Shown here: positions 34,130 to 47,138 of the stretch, piece by piece
Layout: every line of letters begins with the position of its first letter
Position numbering within the stretch: position 1 is the stretch's first letter
Assembly: GCA_051453625.1 (NCBI GenBank)
Contig: JBOZIK010000001.1
Span: 122,258,712-122,322,711, forward strand
Reading direction: 5' to 3'
Source of the DNA: Welwitschia mirabilis
Taxonomy: Eukaryota; Gnetophyta; Gnetopsida; Welwitschiales
Length of the DNA: 64,000 bases
Program-made: the position numbers and the translations under genes
The notes under the pieces: generated by a model
The model's input: the letters and a program-made list of their open reading frames with translations, nothing else
The model's database searches: none
Told to the model about the DNA's origin: nothing

Positions 34130-35400
34130 TTCATAATACATAAAAAGGACCGTTGCTAGGTAGAGATTACCAATGAACTATCTATTTTGACTATTTCATA
34201 AGACATAACAAGTGAGGATAAGAAATTTTTTCTTAAAAGAATTAAAAATTAGATCTATTGAAATTCTTTTTCATGTCAAATTTACCAAGACGAAATTACA
34301 TGATTATGTGTTCCTAAGTGGTAGTAACTAGCTATTTTGCAAATGCATCATGATATAAATGATGGAGATCAGTTAATGAATATAAAATATCTCATAAGAT
34401 TCTATTAAAATCTCTCATAAGATTCTATAGAATGGATGTTACTAACCAACCCTATTCAAGGATTTCTATGACTCTGTGACAAAATGTAACCACTTCCAAT
34501 GTTTAAGTGGATTTTTTAAGAAAGATGAAATTCCAATGAATATGATCTAAGAATGTAAATTATTTTATGTTTGAGAAAATAACTTTATATGACGATTTCA
34601 TGATTTAAATTATTATTAATACATCATTATATCTATTGACTATGTTATAAAATGGATAGAAACTAAAGAAACTAAAATAAACAATGTCAAGATTATTGTA
34701 AAATTCTCTTAAGGTATATTTTACAATGTTTTTTCCATCCACGAGTTTTTCATTAGGGATTAGGAAATACATTTTTTTAACCAAACTATAAGAGAACTAA
34801 TGAAGTCAGCAAGAAATCTATGTAATGTTGTGACTTCATATCACTCACAAAATAAATCACCAAGTTGAGAATTTCATCTAATAAATTAAAATAATACTGC
34901 CTAAAATGATTAATTTTAATAAAGAGTGACACAAAATGTTGAATGATGCACAATGAAATTATAGGATGAGATAGATAAATTCATTAGATTATACTTCATA
35001 CTAACTCATCTATGGAAAATAATGTTTACCATGAATAGAAATTTAGCATAATTTTACAAGTTAATGGAAAAGTTACACCTCAATAATGAAGATGGCACTT
35101 TAAAATGAATTCTACAACTTAAAAATTAGATGAAATAAGATATCATGTGATTATCAACTAATAAGTCATAAACAAGAAACTAAAGTATTACCATGATAAG
35201 AAGGTTAGAAGGAACAATTTCAACCCTAGTAATAAAGCTTTATTGTACAACATGAAATTGCGTACATTTCCTAAAAAACTAGTTACTAAGTGGGAAGGAC
35301 CTTATAAAGTAGTATTAAAAAATTAGAGTAGGCATTATAATTGAAAAACTAAACAATGATAATCAATTCATAGTAAGTGATCAATAATTAAAAATATAAC
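34130..35400 (+). pseudogene. Integrase remnant, element E
   Basis: Pieces in order on the + strand: CNHFQCLSG, DEIPMN, IDYVIKWIETKETK then NNVKIIVKFS, VTSYHSQNKSP, and near 35.22-35.32 kb LLYNMKLRTFPKKLVTKWEG followed by PYKVV. They match the integrase core (DYVSKWVEA, TPYHPQTSGQ) and the C-terminal segment (LL(F/Y)NSRLKLFPGKL.S.W.GP) of Athila/Tat elements. Stops and frameshifts are frequent, and a direct repeat, ATCTCATAAGATTCTAT, occurs twice near 34.39-34.43 kb. Confidence 0.85.
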
Positions 35401-38040
35401 CTTGCATTAAGTTCAGACAAGATTCATATGTATGTTATAAAGAAAATGTGTTTTACAAACAAATAAAAATAACTTAAAATAATCTTTTTTTTAATATTAG
35501 TCTCTACAACATACTGATTACCTTATGATAAAATCCTACCACTTGCTTATTACTCATGAATACTTAATAATAGCATGACACTACCAACTATTATGTTATA
35601 AGCTATTGCTAGGATGATAAGATCTTAAGTTTTCTTACTAATTGTTACTACACCTATGTTATACCATGACAACTAGAGTGATAACTTTGAGTTCACATAT
35701 AAAAATCACTATCACTAAGAAACAACTAGCGATATTCTTACAATAGGGTTTTTAAAAGCTATTACAAAATTAGTATTTAGTAATAAGTTATAGGTAATTA
35801 AAAAATATAAAGTTGTGATCTTACTATTACTAAGGTAAAATTCTCATTTTGTTTATTTTCATTCAAGCACAATCTATCTTTTTTTTTGGTCATGTGATCC
35901 TCCACAAAAGTAGTAACATTTGCACATATGATAGGTTTCTCTTTTTCTTTTTTTATTTCCTTCTTTTAGAATGTCATCATTAGCAACACCCTTAACCTCA
36001 TGAGTAATTGTTATTATCTAATATTACATCATTTTTTTAGTACTTTTGCAACAAGGGTAGGGTTATGATTTTTAGTTTAGAATTTAACAAAATAAATCCC
36101 TATTTTTTAGCTTATTTTATCTTTTTTTAGTAGTTTTCTTATTTTCACTCACAACCTCATTTACTTGATTTAAAAACCAGATATTTCATATTTAATTTCA
36201 TCTTTCAAGCTAGAAAAAGAAAAGAAAGGGAAAAGATCTTTTCTCCTTTTTGTAATAACACAAAACTCTAGTTTTTAGTATATTTTTAAAAATTAAAAGA
36301 CTCTCCTTTCTGATGCATAAAGTTTTAACATTCGTTTCTTTGTAAACTGGACAGCTCTACCATAACATTAATTTTGGATTTATTTTTATTATAAATTATT
36401 TACCTTTTGATAAAGAGTAGTCATTTTGATTTAAGAAAATTAAAAGTTGAAGCACTCTTATACACATCACCACAATAATTTTCTTTACCTCTTAAGTTCT
36501 ATTATTTTCAAGGCTTTAGATTTTATCTCTCCTATCCAATTCCATACTTCTTCTACATTTTTAAGAACTTTCAAGTCATCTATGAAAATAGTTTTATTTT
36601 TCTTAATTTTCTCCCTATTGAAAATTCCTTATATTATTTTCATGTAGAGTACCTAAACTTGTTTTCAATTTCAGACTAATTGTTTAGGCATAAAGGTTTC
36701 ACTTTAAATAAGTATACTATTATTGAAATTATTACATTTTAAATAGAAAGTATCCTATACCCTATATTTTTTCATTTAATATTAACTCTTAGAACATTAT
36801 TCCCTTTTTATGAGAACTAATACATACTTTTGTTTTCTATCATTGGTGATGCATCACTTCATTTATAAGGATTTTCATTAATATCCATTTATGTTTTCTT
36901 TCCTAGGTTTGATTGTTTGCAAAATTACCATGGATTTCTATATGAAAGAAACTAATGCTAACTTTTCTATGCTAGGCAAAACAACAAATGTATTCACAAA
37001 AAATGATGAGTAGCTCTAGGATATCAAGTAGTTTAGCCTCTACTGCTGAAAAATTTCCTAATCAATTTCTTATGTAGGCTCCTACTACCATCACCCCTAC
37101 TTCATCCTTATAAGTTAATATAGAGAAAAGAAGGCTACTTTATAAATTCACCTTGATTTCAAAATTATATTATACTAAGTGGTTAGAGATTGTATATCTT
37201 AGGACAATATAAGAATTAATTCATCATGACTTGGCTTAGCTTATTAAGCCTATAGATAGAGAGTATTTATGTAGTCAGTTCAAAGAGTTTTATAAGAGTA
37301 TGAAGACTCTCTTATAAGATCCAAATACATTAAAGAGGAAACTCATCATCAAACTAAAAATGAAACATATATAAATTAAGATTACTAAGGATTATCTAAG
37401 AGGTACTTAGATCATTTTCACACATGATACATGACTATACATAGATATGCATATAAGGTAATAAAAACTAGAGTTCTTTAAACTTCTATCTAGTGAGGAG
37501 ATTGTTTCAAAATCCTCTACTTTGGTATTTAAAAAAGGCCTTTCCATCTAGATACTTTTACCACTTGCATGTGTCTTTATTAGGTTGATGGCCACAAATA
37601 TTCATCTTACCATGAACATGACTAACTTGATGACATTTTAATGCTAAATTGATGCTTTATCTACTTAATTTTAAACCTTACAACTCTACTTACATTGTCA
37701 TAAAATATATGAAATTGATGATTCTATTACCAACCATTATCACATTTCCATTTTTAATTAATGCTATCCTAGGATCAAAAAATGTGGCTTTTTCAACTTA
37801 TGAAGAAATAATACATATATTTAATTTAATAAAAATAAATATAAACAAATTTAACTTATCAATTATAAATAGATGTAGCCCCTAAATGCATCTACACAAT
37901 CAACTATAGATGGCACCCTTATGAACTTCCTGACACAACAAGTTTCATAGGTTAAAGGGGACATTTGAGTTGCTAGCAATTAAATGCAAGCTTAACTACA
38001 AGATTTTAACCTAAAAATTACTTGCCTCATAGGTGAGATT
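35400..38040 (+). mobile_element. Post-integrase region of element E; possible env-position ORF
   Basis: The frame from 36958 to about 37480 is mostly open but carries several stops. It has a Ser/Thr/Pro-rich start and then KRRLLYKFTLISKLYYTKW and, later, SQFKEFYKSM. Athila elements often carry an extra ORF here; the last phrase resembles the (V/F)(R/K)EFY segment of that family, but this is weak. Near 37955, AAAGGGGACA could be the polypurine tract of E. The open frames at 36447 and 37649 are not recognisable. Confidence 0.4.
38036..38040 (+). repeat. Putative left target-site duplication of element F
   Basis: AGATT, one base different from AGAAT at 59806-59810. Confidence 0.45.
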
Positions 38041-39068
38041 TGTGAGATTAAATTGCATTTGATAATGGAATTTAAACATGAAATAAATCTGCTACTACTT
38101 GTGCTAAAGGAGAAAGAAGAATAGTATTAAGAGACGAAAACATCTTAATGTATGATGAAAAACTTTTTAAACTAATGATGAATGCATTTTGATGAGATTT
38201 GAATTCACATATTATATAATATTTCATATCTTGAAAAATCAAAATATAATTTTTGTACATATGATAATATGATTTATGTACCTCTCTTATGTGTGTTAAT
38301 GAAAAACGTACCTGTACTATTGATGTGTCTCTTATATTATTGATGTGTGTTTATGAATTTTAAATGCTTCCTTAACTAGTAGACTTTTACATATGAATTT
38401 TGCAATAAGAACATAATGACATAAATGATAAATAAAATTGGTGTTAATGTTACACATTATTTAATCATGTAACAACAGACTATCTTAGTATAGGAAGAAA
38501 ACTATGATAGCATTATAGATTTACCATTTAAAAATGAAATATATCTCATTTTTACCATGTAATTTGGGTTATAAACATATTATTTGGTGTTTAAATAAAT
38601 ATGTTATGAAATAAAACATGCTTAATAAATTTTCAATGATTTTATAAAAACTTAGGATTTTATTCTTTTTTAATATAAGCACTGGCTTATCATTAGGTGA
38701 TAAGCTAGTAATAAATCTATTCTAATAGTTTTATTACATTATATCTAAAGTATGTTAGAGAACCCTTATGTATAGGCAAGAAGGCAAATGGGATACAATG
38801 GAGAAAACTAAGTTAAACAATAGACACAACTTGCATTTTTAATTAATTTTAAGTTAATGATTAGATGACTTTTTCTAATGTAGAGATCTTAAATTCTATG
38901 AATTTTGGACTAGATTCACTTATTTTTTAAATAGATCATGAGTTATTATAACTCACTACTAAATCAGACTCCTAATTTTAACTTTTAGATAAAATATCAT
39001 TAGCATGCGATCATATCCATAGTTATTTTTATTTAAACATAAAGTAAACCTCAAAAAACTAATACCTA
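38041..39068 (-). repeat. 3' LTR of element F
   Basis: The right end, TAATACCTA at 39068, corresponds to AGTACCCA at 59805. On the - strand it is preceded by AAGGGGAGG (39074-39082), a good polypurine tract. The left end TG at 38041 is inferred from the AGATT/AGAAT duplication. Confidence 0.6.
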
Positions 39069-39249
39069 ATAGACCTCCCCTTAATGTCATATCAAAAAGA
39101 CATGAACTTAAATATAACATCATTTCTAGAACATGCCTCTAGCATAGCATTAGATCTCATAGCTCATAAAATTTCACAAGGACACGTATGTGCTTACATA
39201 AAGATATAATACAGACACTCAGACAGAGCTAGCATATAGATGCTTACAT

Positions 39250-40040
39250 ATCCATTCATACAAAATGGAAGCATTTTTCTTGAAAAGGTTCAAATGTAAT
39301 AGGATCTTTGTCTTTATTGTCTTTCATTATTATAACTCTATCTTCTTCTTTTAATTTATTCACAATAAATCATAAGCGTAGCTAAGCATTTTTAATATTC
39401 ATGACCTTTCCTTTTACAGGAGTAATAGATGTTATCTTCTTTATGAAATTGTCTTTCTAATGCTATAAGAGAATATGAATTATTTTTATGATCTTTAAAC
39501 TTTTTTTTTATTTAGTTAATAAGTGTATGACTCCTTCAATCTTCTTAACATGAATACCATGTTATTATACTTTAAATAAAGGTTGTTAAGTAATATAAGC
39601 TTTGCATTATTATTAGGTATAAGAGATTGACTAGTAATAAGTTGAATGAGGATGGAGTAGAATTTGTTAATGTGATGATCCACAGTAGTTTCTTCATCCA
39701 TTTTTAAACCATAAGCTTAAAGGTTTAATTTAACTTTGTCTCAATTCCACTTGAGCTAAACAAATTATCTAACAAATCCTAATTTGCTTTTAATGATTTT
39801 TGTAAAGTCAAGATAATGTGAATAATTATCTTCAAGATCAAGATTAATTAGTAAAAGTTCCTTTTGATCTACCATTTTCCATTCTAAAAGTTTAGATGCA
39901 TGGCTTAGGTATTGTACCATTTATAATATTTAATACACCTTTCTACATTAAAGTTAATTATATTCTAATCTTTGATGAATGAAAAGTTTTTCCATTATAT
40001 TTTTCAATCTTCTTTTCAATTCCATTTATTATTTTTCTTC
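39250..40040 (-). pseudogene. gag remnant of copia element F
   Basis: On the - strand the frame begins near 40010 with EKYNGKTFHSSKIRI, the copia gag start (KFNG.NF..WK.RM). The UBN2-type middle at 39701-39516 reads EETTVDHHINKFYSILIQL, then ANN-rich KLILLNNLYLKYNNMVF, matching V.DHINKF...L..L and LL.SLP..Y. The zinc knuckle near 39440-39390 is degenerate (YYSCKRKGHEY, stop, KC), with the first Cys now Tyr. Protease, integrase and RT are absent, the interior ending at the polypurine tract about 170 bp further left. Confidence 0.8.
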
Positions 40041-40159
40041 TCTTTATAATCCTTAGAATTTAAGCTTTAAGAGTTTAAGCCCTTAAAAGAACTACAAGTT
40101 GTGTTCACCCCTTTTATAGCTTAACACTACTCTCACCCCTCAAAAATGATTTTACTATT

Positions 40160-40489
40160 TGCTTATTTTTTGAAATACATAAAGGTAATGGAATTTCATT
40201 TTACAACCAAAAGAAAAATAATAGTACTAAATGAAGTTAGAAATATGTTGGCTTAATATAAGATAAAAACTTAACAGTGCAGCATCAATAGAAACACCTA
40301 TAAGTGGGTGATAAAAGGCCTAAAATAGAGGCAATATAAAATGAATACAAATTTTCACTAACAAAACATTAGAACATAATGCTTACATCTTAATTGATAG
40401 CTTCTCATAATCAAAAACTAAAGATGTCCTTTAAAATACTAAAGGAATTATTTAAATCCAAGTGATTTTTAAGATTTTATTATAGGATA
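40160..40489 (-). repeat. 5' LTR of element F, inner part
   Basis: The passage at about 40205-40275 matches 38105-38165 (both with AATAGTA(C/T)TAA). It ends where element B begins; the LTR resumes at 59019. A convincing primer-binding site was not found left of 40160. Confidence 0.5.
40485..40489 (+). repeat. Putative left target-site duplication of element B
   Basis: GGATA against AGATG at 59019-59023; the two differences are both A/G transitions. Confidence 0.5.
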
Positions 40490-42494
40490 TGAATTTATAA
40501 TACCTAATATCGAAAAGTGTACATCAAAGAAATTTACTAATTTACAAAATGACATTATACTAAAATTTATACAACTAAGTTTATTTGTAAAGAAATGTTA
40601 AATGTCTAAGAGGATGCATAATACCCATTTATTTTCACAGTATTAACTAAGATTAGACAGTGAGTATGTATATGAATATAAAAAAAGGTTGAAAGACTTT
40701 CTTAATCACTACAAATGATTTTATGGATGATGTCATTTATGCATAAAAATAACATAATGCTAATGATTTGTGTATAATACTAATTTTATTAATCAAAACA
40801 TAAAATTAAGTGTAAATTATACTAGATGTAATACACAATTTGAAAGAATAACTCTAATTTAATAGATTATTAAGCATTAAAAAAAGAAGGCATGACATAT
40901 TAACATTAGTTATGGTTTTCCAAATATCACTTATGAATCAAAGAGAATAAGTGTTTAAACAAATGGATGAACAAATGTTATTAGAGGATAAAGGTAAACC
41001 TTGCACAACAAATTTAGACTCATATAAATTCTCCTCTTGTTTTGTGTTATTATTTAAATCTTATTTAGGATCTAGAATAAACCATCAAGAATACACTAAA
41101 AAGGTAATTAAATTTTAAAATTACCAAAAAATTTTGTAAATAATAGTAAGTATAAACTCATTCAATTACATAAACAAAAATAAACTACCATCAAACATGT
41201 TGTTAATTCTTAGAAATTTGATAAAATTTTGATATAAAGATACAAGACTGATACTACACAAAATGAATGTAGAAAATTCAGCAAAGGATTTCCTTCCATA
41301 CATAAAATAAATCATATTTTCATAGTAATAAGAAATTCAAAAAACTTTTAATTTTTGAACTTAACTAAAAAAATATAAATTTAATTTCTATGGTAGTTAT
41401 TTAGATTCAAATGTTTGATCATATCTAAAGATATCAAAGGGAAAATGCATGATAACTTCAAATCCATGAACAAACATAAAGAAAAAAAGACTTCATAGTG
41501 ACAATCTAGTCTTACATATAATTGTAAAATAATATCCCTATTTTATGTGTAGCTTTTTTATAACCCAAAAAATCCTTAAATCCTTCAATCTAGGTAGTGA
41601 TAATTGCAATCTAAAATTTTGAATCAGTATAGTACTTCTAATAAAATTCAAATAGTTGCAAATCCTTTAGTTTCTTTATCACCCTAATCTTCATAATGTT
41701 TTTAAAGTTTGAAAATAATATTTAACTGTTGAACAGTGAAGTGGTTAAGAGCTAAGACTTAAAGTCATGATTTCTTTGATTTAGAAATAGGGAAAGCACT
41801 ATAAGATGGAAATAAATCCTTAATTTTGTCCTAGCTACACTTCCCTTATTTTTTTATTTATGGAATTTCCCTCTTTTTATATGATACTTTTATCCAAAAT
41901 AATAGTTGCCACACAAATTTTTATAGAAATTTGTTGTTCATTCATCTTCATTTTCTTGGTGCTAGAGATGATCTTACATGTATTTTTCCTTTTTTTGTGC
42001 TCAATCATCTTTAGTAGAAATGCTAAAAATTTTAGAATAGAGATGATTTTGAAACTTTGAAGGTCACCTCTCTCTTCTAATGCAAGGGTTCTAATAGTTA
42101 ACAAGATCTTTTAGAAAATGAACAACTCAAAAATGAAGGCCACAATCAAGGAAAAAAATAATTTTGAATGTTAATCTTTTAGATATTTGAGAAGTTTGTG
42201 AGAGAAAGCTGAGTAAAAATTTTTATGAGAATAATCTAGAAGTATAACTTTAGGTTTTTGTTCAAATTTTAGACACTTCTATCTATGAATTACATAATGG
42301 AGATATTTAAATAATCCTTGTGCTTAGGCATAAGTTTCTTTAGAAAATTTCTTTAAAGTTCATAAAAAAGAAGGTTTATTTTAATGTTTGAAATGTTTGA
42401 ATTTGTAAATTCAAAAAGAAGCTTAAGTATCATTACACATATTATTAATATTAATATTTAATCAATCCAATAATACAAATATTTCCAGCATATT
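40490..42494 (-). repeat. 3' LTR of element B, left piece
   Basis: Parallels 56995-58926, for example AATTTACTAATTTACAAAAT (about 40530 and 57034) and GGTCACCTCTCTCTT (42061 and 58498). The last five bases (42490-42494, ATATT) are the left target duplication of element A. The open frames at 41860-42104 lie inside this LTR and are not genes. A minus-strand TATAAAAAG box is near 41873. Confidence 0.9.
42490..42494 (+). repeat. Left target-site duplication of element A
   Basis: ATATT, against ACATT at 52394-52398 and ACATT at the uninterrupted site in the 5' LTR of B (about 58926). Confidence 0.8.
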
Positions 42495-43925
42495 TGTTAA
42501 TTATAGTACAATGTCTGAATTAAACTAAATGAAGCACTTAGTATCATTCTTCCATGGGTATGTATGAGCTAAATTAATTAAAAGATACAAGACTATTATA
42601 CTTACAATGAAAATTCAAACAAAAAAAAAATTATAAGTTAAGAGAAAGAAAGTGATCTTCAATTAGCAATGCAAGGAAATGGAAATGCTCCAAGGATCCA
42701 ACAATTCATTCATCTCTCCTTATTTGCTCTAATGATTCCTATATCTAAAATATACACTAAATCATCAAGTCATTAAGGCTCAGTGTGGAGGCATAATCTC
42801 ATCCATCATATGAGTGTTGGTTAGTTATTAAGTCCTCTCACTACTTCATAATCCTTTATAAGTACAAAAAGTATAAACTAAAGTGCACAAGATCCATCAA
42901 ACAATAGGCACTATAAATCACAAAAGTAACTTTAGAAAATTCACACATCAAAATAACTTGATTAATTAAGTAATCTTTATCTAAAGATTTCTAATAGCAT
43001 TTTACTATACATTAATAATAAAAGAATAATATCTACTTTAAGAACTAGTTCTACTTAAACATTACTAATACTAATTGAAATTGTGCATTAATAATAAAAG
43101 AATTCAAACGAATTCTTTGTTAAAACTAAAAGAAATACATTATGTTAATGAAGGAGAGAAAAAAGAAGAACCCCTTAACTAGCCTTAGAACATCATAACA
43201 TTTAATCCTTTAAGTCTTTTCCAAGTTTACCAACCAAAAAGATGAATACAATGAAGGATTCAAGGCCCTTTTATAGAAAGAGATGGGGTTAAGGGATATT
43301 TACAAGCTTTTGGTTTGTAGTGTTAGCTAGAAGAGTAGTGGCTACAAGCCCTTAGCTTGTAGATTAGGTAGAATCTTCATCATTTACCATTAGGTAGATA
43401 ACATTCTATCTTGTACCATTTGGTGTGAGTTGTCTTACAGCATTAGGTAGATAAGATTTAGTACTCTAGCATTAGGTAGAATCTTCATCATCTAGCATTT
43501 GATGGAGATTTATCTTATAGCCTTTAGTGGAGATTATTATATAGCATTTGGTGGAATCATTCTCCTGATGAGCTCAACACATGTCCTTTGAAAACAGATT
43601 CCTCTACCAACTGATGCTATTGTGACATGTCTCTACTGCAACCTTCCCATACATCTACCACATGTTTTTTAATGCTACAACTATGTGTCACCATCTCATT
43701 TCTCCATTGCCACTATTATTTTATGCAGAACTATGTTCATCTTCACCATTTATTCTAAATCATGACTAAAGACCTACAATTATTATGAACAAAAATATAA
43801 TATTAAATTTTTTTTAAAAACAATAGAAGACATCATTTTATGATAAATAAATAAATTAAGTATATTTCTTTATGCTAAATTGATCAATTATACTTACTTA
43901 AAATGTTAATTTTGGCATGCAAACA
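42495..43925 (-). repeat. 3' LTR of element A
   Basis: 1431 bp. By eye about 87% identical to 50945-52393 over the first 350 bases. The minus-strand TATA box TATAAAAGGGCC is at 43264-43275. Next to it, on the upstream side (43310-43560), are six or more short repeats around GCATTAGGTAGAT. Confidence 0.92.
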
Positions 43926-44020
43926 TACCTCCTAATTAGTATTTTACTAGGCGCTTAGCAAAAAGTTGATAAAGAAATTGTGAAGCATGGAAAAAATGAC
44001 TAAATGAAAATGGAAAGTAA

Positions 44021-44563
44021 GGAAATGATATGGCATTTTGTGAAATTCTTTTATTAATTTTTAATAATTAAGCATCCNNNNNNNNNNNNNNNNNNNNNNN
44101 NNNNNNNNNNNNNNNNNNNNNNNNNNNNNNNNNNNNNNNNNNNNNNNNNNNNNNNNNNNNNNNNNNNNNNNNNNNNNNNNNNNNNNNNNNNNNNNNNNNN
44201 NNNNNNNNNNNNNNNNNNNNNNNNNNNNNNNNNNNNNNNNNNNNNNNNNNNNNNNNNNNNNNNNNNNNNNNNNNNNNNNNNNNNNNNNNNNNNNNNNNNN
44301 NNNNNNNNNNNNNNNNNNNNNNNNNNNNNNNNNNNNNNNNNNNNNNNNNNNNNNNNNNNNNNNNNNNNNNNNNNNNNNNNNNNNNNNNNNNNNNNNNNNN
44401 NNNNNNNNNNNNNNNNNNNNNNNNNNNNNNNNNNNNNNNNNNNNNNNNNNNNNNNNNNNNNNNNNNNNNNNNNNNNNNNNNNNNNNNNNNNNNNNNNNNN
44501 NNNNNNGGAATTGATATGGCATTTTGTGAAATTCTTTTATTAATTTTTAATAATTAAGCATCC
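44021..44563. other. Assembly gap of 429 N with 57-bp duplicated flanks
   Basis: The gap is 44078-44506. The 57 bp before it (44021-44077) and after it (44507-44563) are the same apart from one base, ending in AATAATTAAGCATCC in both. This is what an unmerged contig overlap looks like; a true tandem repeat is the alternative. Confidence 0.9.
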
Positions 44564-46352
44564 AAATCGAAAACAAATCTTATAAAAGTAGATGTCATAC
44601 CCCCAACCAAAATTAAACTTTATCTTTAAAGTTACAAAGATGGAAAATTTATGTAAGGCTTTAAAGAACAAGTTAATTACATGGATAGCAAATGATGATG
44701 AAGAATGTATATAGGGAAAAATATGCAATGCAAGATTTAAACTTGCATGCAATTTTTAGGAAACATAAAACATAAAAACCTAATGAAAAATCCATCAATC
44801 TACAAATTTAAAACATAGAATACTTAAGTGAATGGTTATGTTTGTTAAAAATTTCATGCATTTTATTCTAAATTTAAATGTTTCAATTATTAAGCAAAAA
44901 AGATATCCTGTAAGTAAACATGCAAGTCATTAAAACATAGTTAAGCAAAACCTCCAAGTATACAAGTTAAAGAAAAGTAAACACAAAAAACATCTCCTAA
45001 TTTCCACCTTTTTCATTCTAAATTACCTTTTCCATAATCACACCTTATTCCTTATCTAAAGCATTTTGATATAAATAAGCATTTAGTGTTATGGCATCTT
45101 CTTCTAATAGAGTTAAACATGTTGATTTATGAAGGAGTTAGAGCTACATTACCAACAAGCATTCATAGCCTCAATGCAGTTGAATCATATTATAAATAAA
45201 TTGTTAAAGTTCCATTGCCTGTGAGTGCCCATAGCCTCGATGTAGTTAACTAAACCCAATTTTAATTAATCATAAAATAATATGCTTTTAGCAGAGGAGA
45301 TATTTTTATTTTTCTTTTTTTAATTATCCTTCTCATATTAAATTATTTTTAATGCACATAAATGGGTCATTAACTTATTATCTTAATCAAGAAAATTCTT
45401 GTCCCCATAAAAACAATTAACCTGGCATGAAAATAGATTCCACCTTAATTCATCCATATTTTCCCATTGGAAGACCTTAAATGAAAGTAAACCTTAATAA
45501 CTTAACTTGAAAATAAGCAAAACTAGATGCCACCTACCACATCCTATAATGAGTAATCTATGTTATACACTAGCCGAGCTAGTCCCTATATAATGAGTGA
45601 GTTACATTGCATCCTGCATACATCCAGCTATAATGCATGTTACACCCTGCATACATCACCACATAGTTCTATATGCTAGATGTACTATGATTAGACACAG
45701 TTAGAGGATATAAACCAATTCCTTTATAGTCGATTGAATCTATTTTTTTCTTCATTCTATAAAGAGCTCCTTTTCCATTTTTGTTGATTAAAACCAATTA
45801 ATGAATATCAAGGTTTTCATCTACCTTCACTTTGCATATATTTACATGGCGATTAGACAACTCCTATTGGGATGGAATCCGTGGGAGCAATCAATCATAT
45901 AGGGGTTTAGTATATTCATAAAGGATTTCACATAAGGGTAGCCACTAATTATGTGTCATCCATTACATAACTATCATCCACTACATATCCAGGGCTTCAG
46001 CAAATTAAGTTTAGCTTGAAGATACTAGAGTTATCATAAAGAAAATGTGTGCTAAATCAGGCACAAGAAGCCCAGGCTGAACTGCTGACATCCACCACAG
46101 GGTAAACCATCATCTCTCAAGCCTCCTTGGCCAATTCTACTAACATGTTAAGATCCAAATTCAAATTTATTATCAGTCCAATATAGGATCAGAGACCACT
46201 ATGTTTGCACTGGTGGAATATATTAACTTCATAGTCATGTCTTTTATTCCATTGTGAATGACATGCTTCACCTGCTCCCTCCCCATGTCCATCAGCACTT
46301 AGAGCACTCCCAACAAATAGGCAAAATGTTGGCTTTGAATCCAAAAATGTTT

Positions 46353-47138
46353 NNNNNNNNNNNNNNNNNNNNNNNNNNNNNNNNNNNNNNNNNNNNNNNN
46401 NNNNNNNNNNNNNNNNNNNNNNNNNNNNNNNNNNNNNNNNNNNNNNNNNNNNNNNNNNNNNNNNNNNNNNNNNNNNNNNNNNNNNNNNNNNNNNNNNNNN
46501 NNNNNNNNNNNNNNNNNNNNNNNNNNNNNNNNNNNNNNNNNNNNNNNNNNNNNNNNNNNNNNNNNNNNNNNNNNNNNNNNNNNNNNNNNNNNNNNNNNNN
46601 NNNNNNNNNNNNNNNNNNNNNNNNNNNNNNNNNNNNNNNNNNNNNNNNNNNNNNNNNNNNNNNNNNNNNNNNNNNNNNNNNNNNNNNNNNNNNNNNNNNN
46701 NNNNNNNNNNNNNNNNNNNNNNNNNNNNNNNNNNNNNNNNNNNNNNNNNNNNNNNNNNNNNNNNNNNNNNNNNNNNNNNNNNNNNNNNNNNNNNNNNNNN
46801 NNNNNNNNNNNNNNNNNNNNNNNNNNNNNNNNNNNNNNNNNNNNNNNNNNNNNNNNNNNNNNNNNNNNNNNNNNNNNNNNNNNNNNNNNNNNNNNNNNNN
46901 NNNNNNNNNNNNNNNNNNNNNNNNNNNNNNNNNNNNNNNNNNNNNNNNNNNNNNNNNNNNNNNNNNNNNNNNNNNNNNNNNNNNNNNNNNNNNNNNNNNN
47001 NNNNNNNNNNNNNNNNNNNNNNNNNNNNNNNNNNNNNNNNNNNNNNNNNNNNNNNNNNNNNNNNNNNNNNNNNNNNNNNNNNNNNNNNNNNNNNNNNNNN
47101 NNNNNNNNNNNNNNNNNNNNNNNNNNNNNNNNNNNNNN
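46353..47138. other. Assembly gap of 786 N
   Basis: Both flanks carry CAAAAATGTTT (46342-46352 and 47139-47149), which again hints at a contig overlap, although 11 bp is weak evidence. Confidence 0.95.

Noticed and set aside
37649-37885. 78-residue open frame on the + strand
   Set aside because: Next to the interrupted end of element E, no recognisable motif, ordinary length for AT-rich DNA.
41860-42104. Overlapping open frames of 66 and 75 residues on opposite strands
   Set aside because: They lie inside the 3' LTR of element B, and the homologous LTR at about 58300-58550 does not keep them.
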